Shown: positions 15,069 through 24,781 of the stretch, in pieces
Layout of the letters: the number at the start of each line of letters is the position of its first letter
Numbering within the stretch: position 1 is the stretch's first letter
NCBI RefSeq assembly: GCF_002161085.1
Contig: NZ_NFLU01000010.1
Coordinates: 1 to 64,000, forward strand
From: Flavonifractor sp. An112
Lineage (GTDB): Bacteria; Bacillota; Clostridia; Oscillospirales; Oscillospiraceae
Direction: 5' to 3'
DNA: 64,000 nucleotides
Notes under the pieces: model-generated
The model's input: the letters and a program-made list of their open reading frames with translations, nothing else
Told to the model about the DNA's origin: nothing
Database searches by the model: none
Program-made: the position numbers and the translations under genes

Positions 15069-16931
15069 ATGGCACAAACAGCGGGCAAGCGAACCGCTCA
15101 GGCCGAAAAGCCCAAGGGCGGTAAGATCGCCCTCATTGTGGCACTGGCGGTGGTCGTCATCCTGATTGGCGGCTACCTCATTTTGTGCGCCGCCGCGGGC
15201 AGCGGCACTTTCCTGCCCAATACAACCGTCGCCGGGATCGACCTGGGCGGTCAAACCCAGGAACAGGCCCTGGATACCCTTAAAACCCAGCTGCCTGACC
15301 GGCTTTCTCAGCTCTCCGTTCCCTTTGTGTGCGAGGGGCAGGAATTTACCATTCCGGGCAGCGACGCCACGGTGGATGACCAGGCAGTGGAATCCGCCCT
15401 CCAGGAGGCCCTGGACCAGCAGTCCGGCAGCTTCTTCACCCGGGGTGCCCAGTATCTGGGAGCCATCACCGGAGGGGCCCAATATTCCGTCCCTGTGACC
15501 CTGAAGGACACCCCCGCTGTTGTGACTGAGGCGGTGAAAAAATACGCAGACCCGGAGGCTCAAACCACTTGGGAGGTGTCCGGCGATCAGCTGGTGTTCC
15601 ATAAGGGTGTCACCGGCCGCACCATCGACGTAAACGCCCTCACCGACGCCGCTGCAGAGCGCTTTACTCAGCTGCTCAACGACAGCAGCACGGAAAATAC
15701 TCCTCTGGAGACCCAGGTCACCACCGCCCCTCCCCTGGACCCGGATTTTGATGCCATCCAGAAGGAGGTCACCGTGGAGGCAGCCGACGCCTACTTAGAC
15801 AAGAGCACCAAGCAGATCGTGCCCTCTGTCACCGGCGTCAGCTTGGATACTGCCGCCGCCAAGTCTGCCCTGGACAGCGCGGCGGAGGGCTCCGATGTCT
15901 CCGTACCCCTGACCAAGACTGAGCCCAAAATGACCACCGCCGACCTGGAGGCCAACCTCTTCAAGGACGTGCTGGGCACCGGCACCACCAGCTGCGCCGG
16001 TCCCTCCAATCGCTGGTACAACATCGACCTGGCTGCCAGCCGGGTCAACGGCACCATCCTGCTGCCCGGTGAGGTATTCTCCTACAACGATCTGGCCGGC
16101 CCCTATACCAAATCCAGCGGCTACAAGGACGCCGGCACCTACCAGAACGGCCAGAGCATCGACGCCACCGCCGGCGGCATCTGCCAGCTCTCCTCCACCA
16201 TTTACTGGGTCACCCTGAAGGCCAATCTGGAGACCGTGGAACGATCCAAGCACGCCTTCAATGGCGGCTATATGCCGGTGATCGGCACTGATGCCACCGT
16301 CTGGAGCAACCAGATCGACTTTAAATTCAAAAACAGTACCGACTATCCCATCAAAATCGAAACCTATCAGGATAAAAACCACAAGCTCCACGTCACCATC
16401 TACGGCACCGATACCACCGGCATCCATGGCGAACCCTACTCTGTTACCGTCTCTACAACTCCTTATAAAAACACCTATAAGCCCGATCCCAACCACCCTG
16501 CGGGCGCCGAGCCCCGGCGGGACCCCAATTACTCCCGCTACAACGGCGTCACCGTGGATGTGTACCAGAAGCTGGTGGATAAAAACGGCAATACGGTAGA
16601 TACCATCTTCCTCTACCGCAACAGCTACAAGTCCTCCGACGCGGTGTACTACTACAACCCCGCCGACGCAGCCCGCTGGGGCATTGATCCCTCTACGGGA
16701 CTGAAAACACTGACCCCGGTGGAGCCCACGCCCACACCTACGGCTACACCGTCGGCCACACCCAGCGCAACGCCGTCGGCTACCCCCTCTGCCACACCTT
16801 CCGCAACACCCTCGGCAACGCCCAGTCCGGCGCCCAGTGCCACTCCCACACCGGAGCCCACACCTACCACCGGTCCCGGTATGCTGCCTGAGGACAGCGT
16901 GCCGCCCGCAGCGGAGACTCCCGCAGCCTGA
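15069..16931 (+). CDS. VanW-like protein with peptidoglycan-binding domains and SATP-repeat tail
   Basis: A 620-residue exported protein. It has an N-terminal membrane anchor (about 19-42), two PG_binding_4-like domains (about 50-290) and a VanW domain (about 300-440) with RVNGTILLPGEVFSYND and GGICQLSSTIYW, the usual family signatures. A G5-like region follows (about 470-540), then a Pro/Thr-rich tail. VanW-family proteins occur in vancomycin-resistance loci and widely in Firmicutes with no known activity; a role at the cell wall is likely. The ATG has GGAGTGAT upstream. This is not evidence of vancomycin resistance: no vanA/H/X genes are present. Confidence 0.85.
   Translation: MAQTAGKRTAQAEKPKGGKIALIVALAVVVILIGGYLILCAAAGSGTFLPNTTVAGIDLGGQTQEQALDTLKTQLPDRLSQLSVPFVCEGQEFTIPGSDATVDDQAVESALQEALDQQSGSFFTRGAQYLGAITGGAQYSVPVTLKDTPAVVTEAVKKYADPEAQTTWEVSGDQLVFHKGVTGRTIDVNALTDAAAERFTQLLNDSSTENTPLETQVTTAPPLDPDFDAIQKEVTVEAADAYLDKSTKQIVPSVTGVSLDTAAAKSALDSAAEGSDVSVPLTKTEPKMTTADLEANLFKDVLGTGTTSCAGPSNRWYNIDLAASRVNGTILLPGEVFSYNDLAGPYTKSSGYKDAGTYQNGQSIDATAGGICQLSSTIYWVTLKANLETVERSKHAFNGGYMPVIGTDATVWSNQIDFKFKNSTDYPIKIETYQDKNHKLHVTIYGTDTTGIHGEPYSVTVSTTPYKNTYKPDPNHPAGAEPRRDPNYSRYNGVTVDVYQKLVDKNGNTVDTIFLYRNSYKSSDAVYYYNPADAARWGIDPSTGLKTLTPVEPTPTPTATPSATPSATPSATPSATPSATPSATPSPAPSATPTPEPTPTTGPGMLPEDSVPPAAETPAA
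16743..16840 (+). repeat. 12-bp tandem repeat coding for SATP units
   Basis: About seven in-frame copies of a Pro-Ser-Ala-Thr unit in the C-terminal tail of the VanW-like protein. Synonymous codons vary between copies, so selection appears to act on the peptide rather than on recent DNA slippage. Confidence 0.8.
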
Positions 16932-16941
16932 TACAACCTTC

Positions 16942-16972
16942 TGCAAGGCCCCCCGCCCGGCGGGGGGCCTTG
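16942..16972 (+). terminator. GC-rich hairpin after the vanW-like gene
   Basis: A 15-bp stem (GCAAGGCCCCCCGCC / GGCGGGGGGCCTTGC) with almost no loop. It is followed by TTGCCCAAAT, so the U-tract is poor and read-through into the DUF2461 gene is likely. Confidence 0.55.
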
Positions 16973-17005
16973 CTTGCCCAAATACGAAATGAGAAAGGAA
17001 TTACT

Positions 17006-17683
17006 ATGTTTGAAGGATTTTCCGGGGCCACTGTGGACTTTATGTGGGGCATCCGCTTCAACAATGAAAAGTCCTGGTTTGAGGCCCATAAAGAGGAGTA
17101 CCTCACCCACTTCCAGCGCCCTATGAAGGAGCTGGCCAACGAGGTATACGCCCGTTTTCTGGACAAGCACCCCGACCTGGATCTGGTGTGCAAGGTCTCC
17201 CGCATCTATCGGGACGCCCGGCGGCTCTTTGGCCGTGGCCCCTACAAGGACCACCTGTGGATGAGTTTGGTTCGTCCCCATGTGGAAGCCGGTTCCGAGC
17301 CGGTGTTCTGGTTTGAACTCGAGCCGGAGGGCTGGTCCTGCGGCATGGGGTTCTGGATGGCTCCCGCGGTAACCATGGCCAAATTCCGGGCCCGGATGGA
17401 CCGGGACCCCAAGCCCATGGAGCAGCTGACCCGCCGTCTCAATAAACAGGACCAGTTTATCTTGGAAGGTATGGACTACAAACGGCCCAAGGCTGCACCC
17501 TCCCCCCTGCTGCAGCCCTGGTATGATAAAAAGAGCTTTGCCATCTCCCACAGCGCCCCCCATCAGGATCTGCTGTGGAGCCATGAACTGGCCGATGTGC
17601 TGGTGGACAGTTACGAATTCCTGCTGCCCTATTACCAGTACATTCTTTCCCTCAGCGGCGATCCCGATCCCCGCCAGGCCTGA
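17006..17683 (+). CDS. DUF2461 family protein
   Basis: A 225-residue protein with the DUF2461/TIGR02453 pattern: FLWGIRFNN-like start (FMWGIRFNNEKSWFEAHK, about residues 12-29), RIYRDARRLFGRGPYKDH about 67-84, and GCGFW-like GMGFWMAP about 113. The family is soluble and of unknown biochemical function. The ATG at 17006 is preferred because AAAGGA lies 7 nt upstream; twelve in-frame upstream codons overlap the hairpin. No promoter is obvious in the short gap, so it may depend on read-through from the vanW-like gene. Confidence 0.85.
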   Translation: MFEGFSGATVDFMWGIRFNNEKSWFEAHKEEYLTHFQRPMKELANEVYARFLDKHPDLDLVCKVSRIYRDARRLFGRGPYKDHLWMSLVRPHVEAGSEPVFWFELEPEGWSCGMGFWMAPAVTMAKFRARMDRDPKPMEQLTRRLNKQDQFILEGMDYKRPKAAPSPLLQPWYDKKSFAISHSAPHQDLLWSHELADVLVDSYEFLLPYYQYILSLSGDPDPRQA

Positions 17684-17761
17684 CTGACAGATTTTGTGTG
17701 AAAACTTCCCCGCCGCCCTGCACATACTATGCCACACAACGGCGAAACGGGGGCGAGGGGC

Positions 17762-18487
17762 GTGAGTCAGCTTCAAAAGCGGTGGATGGTGGTCATTCTG
17801 GCAGTTTCTATAGTCTGTCTGACCTTCTCCCTGGGTGTCCGGCAGAGTGTGCTGTCGGTTGACGCCCCCACCCAGCTGCCTCAGCAAAAACTCATCGCCC
17901 TTACCTTTGATGACGGCCCCCGCCGCTCCACCACCACCCGCCTGCTGGATGGTCTGGCGGAACGAGGCGTAAAGGCCACCTTTTTCCTCATCGGCCGCCA
18001 GATTGCTGACAACGCCGACGTGGTAGAACGGATGGACCGGGAGGGCCACCAGATTGGTATCCACACCTTTGACCATGTGCAGCTCACCGACTTGAACCAG
18101 ACGGATTTTGACGCCCAGGTGGAGTCCACCCGCACCCTGCTGAAGGATCTGCTGGGCCACAACGACTTTCTCCTCCGCCCGCCCTACGGCAAGTGGGATG
18201 AGGGCGTAAAAAAGCGGGCGGGCTGTCCCATCATCCTGTGGTCCATTGATCCGGAGGACTGGGACGACAAAAACACCGACCGGGTGGTAAACATGGTGGT
18301 AAACCAGGCCCGGGACGGCGGCATTATCCTGCTCCACGACATCTATCCAGAGTCGGTGGATGCCGCGTTGCAGATTGTGGACAAGCTCCACGCCCAGGGC
18401 TACTATTTCTGCACCATTGACCAGCTCTTTGCCGCCCGGGGGCTCTCTCTGGACCCGGGTGAGGTATATTGGAATGCCTACCCATGA
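17762..18487 (+). CDS. Membrane-anchored polysaccharide deacetylase (NodB domain)
   Basis: A 241-residue protein with an N-terminal signal anchor (about 6-28) and a NodB deacetylase domain: TFDDGP near residue 48 (catalytic base and metal Asp), HTFDH near 100 (metal His pair), RPPYGKWD near 138, and LLHDIY near 190. Such carbohydrate esterase 4 enzymes remove acetyl groups from peptidoglycan or other N-acetylated glycans outside the membrane. The GTG at 17762 is preferred with GGGGG 8 nt upstream; an ATG at 17729 gives 11 extra residues but has no ribosome-binding site. It shares a terminator with the convergent NSS transporter. Confidence 0.85.
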   Translation: MSQLQKRWMVVILAVSIVCLTFSLGVRQSVLSVDAPTQLPQQKLIALTFDDGPRRSTTTRLLDGLAERGVKATFFLIGRQIADNADVVERMDREGHQIGIHTFDHVQLTDLNQTDFDAQVESTRTLLKDLLGHNDFLLRPPYGKWDEGVKKRAGCPIILWSIDPEDWDDKNTDRVVNMVVNQARDGGIILLHDIYPESVDAALQIVDKLHAQGYYFCTIDQLFAARGLSLDPGEVYWNAYP

Positions 18488-18490
18488 ACC

Positions 18491-18522
18491 AAAAAGGACC
18501 TGCCTTACGGCAGGTCCTTTTT
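18491..18522. terminator. Bidirectional terminator
   Basis: AAAAAGGACCTGCC / GGCAGGTCCTTTTT with a 4-nt loop, between the convergent deacetylase and NSS transporter genes. Confidence 0.9.
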
Positions 18523-18528
18523 GCAGGT

Positions 18529-19914
18529 TTATGCAAATTTCTCAATGTAGCCCATGACAAAGATGATCAGTACGATGATGGGCACCACCACGGTGAAATA
18601 CATCCGCAGCTTTGCGGGGAAGCGCACGCCCTTGCCCTGGTCGGCCTCGGCCAGGAAGCCGTCGAAGCCCCAGGCAATCTTCTTGGACAGGCAGCAGAAC
18701 AGCAGATAGATCACGGAACCCAGGGGCAGCAGGTTGTTGCTCACCAGGAAGTCCTCAAAGTCCATGACGCCCATGCCCAGGATCTTGATACCGCTCCAGA
18801 TGTTGTTGCCCAGCAGGCAGGGCAGGCTGAGCAGGAAGATAAGCACCAGGTTGATGGCCACCGCCTTACCACGGGACACCCCCCACTTGTCCATCCAGCA
18901 GGCCAGGATGTTCTCAAACACGGCGGTGATGGTGGACAGGGCGGCAAAGAACAGGAACACGAAGAACAGCGCGCCCCACAGCCGTCCGCCGGGCATGGCG
19001 TTGAACACATTGGGCAGGGTGATGAAGATCAGGTTGGAACCGGCGTCGGGATTGACACCGAAGGCGAAGGCAGAGGGAAAGATAATCAGGCCGGATACAA
19101 AGGCCACGCAGGTATCCAGGATGCCCACGCTGATGGTCTCGCCGAAGAGGCGGCGGTCTTTGCCGATGTAGCTGCCGAAGATGGCCATGGCGCCGATGCC
19201 CAGGCTCAGGGTAAAGAAGGCCTGTCCCATGGCGGCGTAGATGGCCTCGCCCAGCCGGAAGTTGCCGTTGGCATCGTACATCAGGTTGTCGAAATTAGGC
19301 ACCAGATAGAACTCCAGGCCCTTGATGGCCCCGGGCAGGGTGATGGCCCGGATGGCCAGGATCACCAGCAGGCAGAGCAGGCAGAGCATCATAAACTTAT
19401 TGGCCTTCTCCACGCCGTTGCGCAGGCCCCGGCTGCAGATCACCATACCAAGAACCACCACAATGGCCATGAAGAGCAGCTGGATTCCAGGCTGAGACAC
19501 CATGGTACCGAAGCTCTGCTCCACACCAGACTTGTCCAGTCCCTCAAATTGACCGGCAGCGATCTTGAAGAAATACATCAGCAGCCAGCCGGCAATGGTG
19601 GTATAGAACATCATCAGCAGGTAGTTGCCCGCCATACCAAACCAGCCGTACCAGTGCCACTTGGTGCCCTTGGGCTCCAGTTCCTGGAAGGACACAATGA
19701 TGCTTTTCCGGCTGGCCCGGCCCACGGCAAACTCCATTGCCATGATAGGCAGGCCCATGGCCACCAGAAATACCAGATAGATCAGCACAAAGGCGGCGCC
19801 GCCGTACTGCCCCACGATGTAGGGGAAACGCCAGACGTTGCCCAGGCCGATGGCGCACCCGGCAGAGATGAGCACAAAGCCCAGCCGGGACGCAAAGGTC
19901 TCTCTCTCTTTCAC
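18529..19914 (-). CDS. Neurotransmitter:sodium symporter (NSS) family amino-acid transporter
   Basis: A 461-residue membrane protein with eleven or twelve helices. Helix 1 has the family signature (CAIGLGNVWRFPYIVGQYGGAAF), with the unwound GLGNVWRFP segment that binds Na+ and substrate; PIMAMEFAVG follows in helix 2, and SLGIGAM and LSTITAVFE lie in helices 6 and 8. Bacterial members such as LeuT and MhsT import hydrophobic amino acids with sodium. GTG at 19914 is the start, with AAGGAGGA 6 nt upstream. A consensus-like promoter lies 234 nt upstream, leaving a long structured leader, so control at RNA level is possible. Confidence 0.9.
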   Translation of the reverse strand: MKERETFASRLGFVLISAGCAIGLGNVWRFPYIVGQYGGAAFVLIYLVFLVAMGLPIMAMEFAVGRASRKSIIVSFQELEPKGTKWHWYGWFGMAGNYLLMMFYTTIAGWLLMYFFKIAAGQFEGLDKSGVEQSFGTMVSQPGIQLLFMAIVVVLGMVICSRGLRNGVEKANKFMMLCLLCLLVILAIRAITLPGAIKGLEFYLVPNFDNLMYDANGNFRLGEAIYAAMGQAFFTLSLGIGAMAIFGSYIGKDRRLFGETISVGILDTCVAFVSGLIIFPSAFAFGVNPDAGSNLIFITLPNVFNAMPGGRLWGALFFVFLFFAALSTITAVFENILACWMDKWGVSRGKAVAINLVLIFLLSLPCLLGNNIWSGIKILGMGVMDFEDFLVSNNLLPLGSVIYLLFCCLSKKIAWGFDGFLAEADQGKGVRFPAKLRMYFTVVVPIIVLIIFVMGYIEKFA

Positions 19915-19933
19915 GATTTTTCCTCCTTGGCTT

Positions 19934-20144
19934 GGCCGCCTGACGGCGGCCTTCTGAGCCGATTCCGTTCAATATCCGGCCTCAGCCCCGCTGTTTTCCC
20001 GGGAGGAAAGGTCCTCCACAAAGAGAATTCCCGCGGCCCTCACCGCGGGAAACAAACTACTTTGCCGCCTAAACAGCAGTTTTTTGTCTTTTTTCCTCTC
20101 GAACGTCTGCCCAAGCGGAGCGCAAAGCAGTTGATTCAGCAGAC
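19934..20144 (-). other. Long structured leader of the NSS transporter gene
   Basis: In transcript order: GTCTGC / GCAGAC (20139-20144/20105-20110); CCCGCGG / CCGCGGG (within 20028-20051); GGAGG / CCTCC (20002-20017); and GGCCGCC-GTCA-GGCGGCC (19934-19951), which ends 5 nt before the ribosome-binding site. No glycine-riboswitch or T-box core was found. The leader fills most of the 302-bp gap. Confidence 0.5.
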
Positions 20145-20147
20145 AAT

Positions 20148-20176
20148 ATCATAGCCGATTTTACCGGCTCTGTCAA
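20148..20176 (-). promoter_or_regulatory. NSS transporter promoter
   Basis: TTGACA (20171-20176), 17-bp spacer, TATGAT (20148-20153). The spacer holds GCCG-N7-CGGC, which could be an operator. Confidence 0.8.
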
Positions 20177-20216
20177 TGCAAAGCGTTACATTGATCTGCA
20201 TCATTATCCATTTTTC

Positions 20217-20465
20217 TTACAGCCAGTCCTCCACCACATCCCGCAGCGTCACCGGCGACACCTGATTGCGCCGGACCAGCTCGGCCAACTCATCAATACG
20301 CCCGACGCTCACCGTGATATTGGGCACCGCCTGACTGTCCCCATCCGGGCCGGTCACCTTGATGCCGTAGCTCTCGCAGCACAGCCCTCCTACTGCCATC
20401 TCATCCACCAGGATGGCATAGCGGTAACCGCAGCCCTCCGGACTCTCCAGCAGCAGCTCTCGCAT
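20217..20465 (-). CDS. Small DUF6514-like protein
   Basis: An 82-residue protein starting MRELLLESPEGCGYRYAILV, with a central CCESYGIKV and a C-terminal helix ending VVEDWL. It resembles the small Firmicute DUF6514 family (function unknown). It has GGGGGAGA before the ATG and its own promoter. No signal peptide or membrane helix. The family call is from pattern memory and is moderate. Confidence 0.7.
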   Translation of the reverse strand: MRELLLESPEGCGYRYAILVDEMAVGGLCCESYGIKVTGPDGDSQAVPNITVSVGRIDELAELVRRNQVSPVTLRDVVEDWL

Positions 20466-20499
20466 GGCGTTCTCCCCCTTTGTACGATTCTATGACTCA

Positions 20500-20527
20500 A
20501 TTATACATCTTTACCATAAATTGTAAA
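20500..20527 (-). promoter_or_regulatory. Promoter of the DUF6514-like gene
   Basis: TTTACA (20522-20527), 16-bp spacer, TATAAT (20500-20505), minus strand. Confidence 0.75.
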
Positions 20528-20570
20528 GTTTTACCGTTCGTATTCTTTCGTCATAAATCGCCATAGAGGA

Positions 20571-21440
20571 TTAGGTTTCCTTCCGCTCCGCCCAGGTATA
20601 GAGGAGCACCGATCCCAGGATAATTCCTGCGCCCAGCAGCTGCATAGGGGCGGGGATCTCTCCAAACAGGGGGACGGCCAGCGCCCCGGAGAACACCGGC
20701 TCGCACAGCTTAGCAGCCGACACATAGGCAGGGGACAGATATTTCAGGCACCAGCTGAACAGGCTGTGTCCCATCAGGGTACACAGCACTGCCAGACCCA
20801 GACCGATGAGCCACTCTCGTCCCCCATAGCCCACCAGGGGGGTGCCGCTGGCCAGCGCCATGCCCAGCAGGGTCAGAAAGCAGGCCAGATAGGTCAAAAA
20901 GGTATATACTGTGGTAGAAAGGTATCCTCTCTGTATTCTTCCAATCAAAGTATACAGAGCGACAAAGAAAGCTGCCGACAATGCCAGGATATTTCCATAC
21001 CACTCGCTGCCCTGTCCGCCTCCCGCCAGGGCCAGTATTGCGCTGCCGCCGAAGGCCAGCAGGATGGCGGCCACTCCCAGGGGCGGGATCTTACCTTTCA
21101 GAAAGAGTGCAAAGCCCAGGGCGGTGAAGATCACTTCCGTACTCACCAGCACGGTGGATACCGCCACACCGGTCCATTTCAGGGATTCAAACCAGGTGAG
21201 GAAGTGGAGGGCCAGACAAATTCCGCTGAGCGTACACAGCAGTACATCTCTCCCCCGCACCCGCTTGAGTTCCTGCCGGAACTTGGTCAATACCGCCGGC
21301 AGCAACAGCAGTACCGTCCAGCCCAGGCGGTAGACTGCGGTGATCACCGAAGGGGCCTGGGAGTAGCGCACCAGGATGGCAGAAATGGAGATGCCCACCA
21401 CTCCCAGCAGCAAGATTCCTTTGGGATGTCGTTCCCACAT
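20571..21440 (-). CDS. EamA/DMT family transporter
   Basis: A 289-residue membrane protein with ten predicted helices arranged as two EamA repeats (about 1-135 and 145-285). VRYSQAPSVITAVYRLGWT follows helix 1, and LALHFLTWFESLKWTGVAVST is in the first repeat (about 77-97). Drug/metabolite superfamily members mostly export amino acids or other metabolites; the substrate is unknown. The ATG at 21440 has GGGGG 8 nt upstream; a TTG five codons earlier overlaps that site and is rejected. It is monocistronic, with a promoter at 21465-21493. Confidence 0.87.
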   Translation of the reverse strand: MWERHPKGILLLGVVGISISAILVRYSQAPSVITAVYRLGWTVLLLLPAVLTKFRQELKRVRGRDVLLCTLSGICLALHFLTWFESLKWTGVAVSTVLVSTEVIFTALGFALFLKGKIPPLGVAAILLAFGGSAILALAGGGQGSEWYGNILALSAAFFVALYTLIGRIQRGYLSTTVYTFLTYLACFLTLLGMALASGTPLVGYGGREWLIGLGLAVLCTLMGHSLFSWCLKYLSPAYVSAAKLCEPVFSGALAVPLFGEIPAPMQLLGAGIILGSVLLYTWAERKET

Positions 21441-21464
21441 TGTTTTCGCCCCCAATCTTTTCCC

Positions 21465-21493
21465 AGTATACTCCCTCCATCCCGTGGGTGCAA
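21465..21493 (-). promoter_or_regulatory. Promoter of the EamA transporter gene
   Basis: TTGCAC (21488-21493), 17-bp spacer, TATACT (21465-21470), minus strand. Confidence 0.7.
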
Positions 21494-21530
21494 TTCAAAA
21501 CAGCAGAAGTCTACTCAATCGATGGCATAA

Positions 21531-21566
21531 AAAAGGACCTGTTGCAATTGCAACAGGTCCTTTTGA
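21531..21566 (-). terminator. Terminator of the butyrate operon
   Basis: AAAAGGACCTGTTGC / GCAACAGGTCCTTTT with an AATT loop, T-run on the minus strand, 13 nt after etfA. Confidence 0.9.
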
Positions 21567-21577
21567 TGTAAGCCTTC

Positions 21578-22681
21578 TTACTTGGCAGCCTTGGCAGCCC
21601 GGATGGCCTCGATGAGCATGGGAGTGACCTTGTACAGGTCGCCCACGATGCCGTAGGAAGCCACGTCGAAGATGGGGGCAGACTCGTTCTTGTTCACCGC
21701 GATGATGCACTCGGAGTCCTGCATACCAGCCAGGTGCTGGATAGCGCCGGAGATACCCAGAGCAACATAGATGCGGGGATGGACGGTCTTGCCGGTCTGG
21801 CCGACCTGGTGGTCAGCACCGATCCAGCCGGCGTCCACGCAGGCACGGGAGGAGCCCACAACGCCGCCCAGGACGGAAGCCAGCTCCTCAGCCAGCTTGA
21901 TGCCGCCCTCAACGTCCTTGCTGATGCCGCGGCCTACGGAGACCACCACGTCAGCGCCGATCAGGTCGACCAGCTTCTTGGCAGCCTTCTTGACCTCCAG
22001 CACCTCAACATGGATGTCGGACTTGTCCAGCTTGACGTCCACGTTCTCGATGACGGTCTTGGCAGCGCCGGCCTCGTCGTAGGGCTGGGTCTGCATCACG
22101 CCGGGACGGACGGTGGACATCTGGGGACGGAAGCGGGGGCAGATGATGGTAGCCATCAGGTGACCGCCGAAAGCAGGACGGGTCATCTTCAGGTTGGTGT
22201 TCTCCTCGAACACGGTGTTGTCCACGTCAATGGTGGAGGTGGTCTTCAGGAACTCCTTGTACTTGGCCACGTCCACGTCGAGGTGGGTACAGTCGGCGGT
22301 CAGGCCGGTGTGCAGCCGGGCGGCGCAGCGGGGGCCCAGGTCACGGCCGATGTTGGTGGCGCCGATGAGGAAGATCTCGGGCTTCTTGTCCTCCACCAGG
22401 TCGCAGATGACCTTGGTGTAGGCGTCGGTGGTGTAAACGTCCAGCAGCTCGTGGTTGCAGTAGTACACCTTGTCGGCACCGTAGCCGCCCAGAGCCTTCA
22501 GATAATCCTCCTTGATGTCCTTGCCCAGGACCACGCCGCAGAGCTCCACGCCCAGATCGTTGGCCAGCTTGCGGCCCTCAGAGAGGAGCTGGTAGCTGGT
22601 GGACATGATGACGCCCTCGCGCTGCTCACAGAAAACCCATACGCCCTTGAAGGCGGCGGTATCGCTACTATTGAAAGCCAT
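21578..22681 (-). CDS. etfA: Electron transfer flavoprotein, alpha subunit
   Basis: A 367-residue subunit. The C-terminal FAD domain shows SSRACVDAGWIGADHQVGQTG (split over about 273-293) and the classic PRIYVALGISGAIQHLAGM, followed by INKN-type AVNKNESAPIF. The N-terminal part (about 12-200) is the ETF alpha/beta fold. With EtfB and Bcd it forms, in clostridia, the electron-bifurcating complex that couples crotonyl-CoA reduction to ferredoxin reduction by NADH. It is last in crt-hbd-bcd-etfB-etfA, 19 nt after etfB; AAAGGAGAG precedes the ATG. It is slightly longer than average EtfA, through its N-terminus. Confidence 0.96.
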   Translation of the reverse strand: MAFNSSDTAAFKGVWVFCEQREGVIMSTSYQLLSEGRKLANDLGVELCGVVLGKDIKEDYLKALGGYGADKVYYCNHELLDVYTTDAYTKVICDLVEDKKPEIFLIGATNIGRDLGPRCAARLHTGLTADCTHLDVDVAKYKEFLKTTSTIDVDNTVFEENTNLKMTRPAFGGHLMATIICPRFRPQMSTVRPGVMQTQPYDEAGAAKTVIENVDVKLDKSDIHVEVLEVKKAAKKLVDLIGADVVVSVGRGISKDVEGGIKLAEELASVLGGVVGSSRACVDAGWIGADHQVGQTGKTVHPRIYVALGISGAIQHLAGMQDSECIIAVNKNESAPIFDVASYGIVGDLYKVTPMLIEAIRAAKAAK

Positions 22682-22700
22682 TCTATTGCTCTCCTTTCAA

Positions 22701-23501
22701 TCAAATGATGTGCTTGTCGTTGAGGATGGAGACCAGCTTGTCCACGGTCGCCTTGTCGGCGCCCTCCATCATCATACCGGCGCCCTTCACCGGGGGGGAG
22801 AAGGATTTGTACACATTCGTGGGAGAGCCCTTCAGGCCGATGGTAGTAACATCAATCAGGGGATCGTCCTTCAGAGTCTCATAGTTGTAGACTTCCAGAG
22901 GCTTCTGGTAGCACTCCATGATGCCGCCGACGCTCATGTAACGGGCGTCGTTGAGCTCCTTCACGCAGGTCAGCAGGCAGGGGGTCTGGACCTTGATGGT
23001 CATGTAGCCGTCCTCCAGCAGACGCTTCACGGTGACAGCCTTGCCGTCCACGTTGATCTCGGCCACATAGGAGACCTGGGGCATACCCAGCTTCTCAGCG
23101 ATCTGGGGACCGACCTGGGCGGTATCGCCGTCGATGGCCTGACGGCCGCAGAACACGATGTCGTCGTCGTCCACGCCGATCTTCTTGATGGCAGCAGCCA
23201 GGATCTGAGAAGTGGCGTAAGTATCGGAACCACCGAACTCACGGGCGGAGACCAGAACGGCCTCGTCGCAGCCCATGGCCAGCAGCTCGCGGAGCATACC
23301 CTCGGCGGGCGGGGGGCCCATGGAGACTACCACGACCTTGCAGCCGGTGGCGTCCTTGATGCGCAGAGCGGCCTCGACAGCGGCCAGGTCGTCGTGGTTG
23401 GTGATGGTAGCCATGGCGGCACGGTCCATGGTGCCGTCTTCCTTCACCGCCACCACACCGGAGGTATCCGGGACCTGCTTGACACAAACGATTGCTTTCA
23501 T
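22701..23501 (-). CDS. etfB: Electron transfer flavoprotein, beta subunit
   Basis: A 266-residue EtfB with the usual start KAIVCVKQVPDT, the GPPPAEGMLRELLAMGCDEAVL nucleotide-binding region (about 62-83) and FCGRQAIDGDTAQVGPQIAE (about 117-136), the DGDTAQVGP stretch being typical of bifurcating ETFs where NADH binds. It pairs with EtfA downstream (19-nt gap) and with Bcd upstream (24-nt gap). The three genes would make the Bcd-Etf complex of butyrate synthesis. Confidence 0.96.
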   Translation of the reverse strand: MKAIVCVKQVPDTSGVVAVKEDGTMDRAAMATITNHDDLAAVEAALRIKDATGCKVVVVSMGPPPAEGMLRELLAMGCDEAVLVSAREFGGSDTYATSQILAAAIKKIGVDDDDIVFCGRQAIDGDTAQVGPQIAEKLGMPQVSYVAEINVDGKAVTVKRLLEDGYMTIKVQTPCLLTCVKELNDARYMSVGGIMECYQKPLEVYNYETLKDDPLIDVTTIGLKGSPTNVYKSFSPPVKGAGMMMEGADKATVDKLVSILNDKHII

Positions 23502-23525
23502 ATCGTAACTTCCCTCCAGTTCCTA

Positions 23526-24686
<1,161 letters not shown>

Positions 24687-24715
24687 TTGTTGCCTTCCTC
24701 CTAGATATGTATTTC

Positions 24716-24751
24716 AAAACGGCGGGCGGGAGTGTTTTGGGCTCCCGCCCG
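24716..24751 (-). terminator. Internal hairpin between hbd and bcd
   Basis: CGGGCGGGAG / CTCCCGCCCG with a 9-nt loop (24723-24751), followed on the minus strand by CCGTTTTGAAA. It is terminator-like but has a short U-run and lies inside the operon; partial termination or mRNA processing is possible. Confidence 0.5.
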
Positions 24752-24781
24752 TCGCTTCGTGCGTGATAAAACGCAGGGATA

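Noticed and set aside
15069-16931. Vancomycin resistance locus suggested by the VanW domain
   Set aside because: No ligase, VanH, VanX or VanRS genes nearby; VanW domains are widespread in Firmicutes without resistance.
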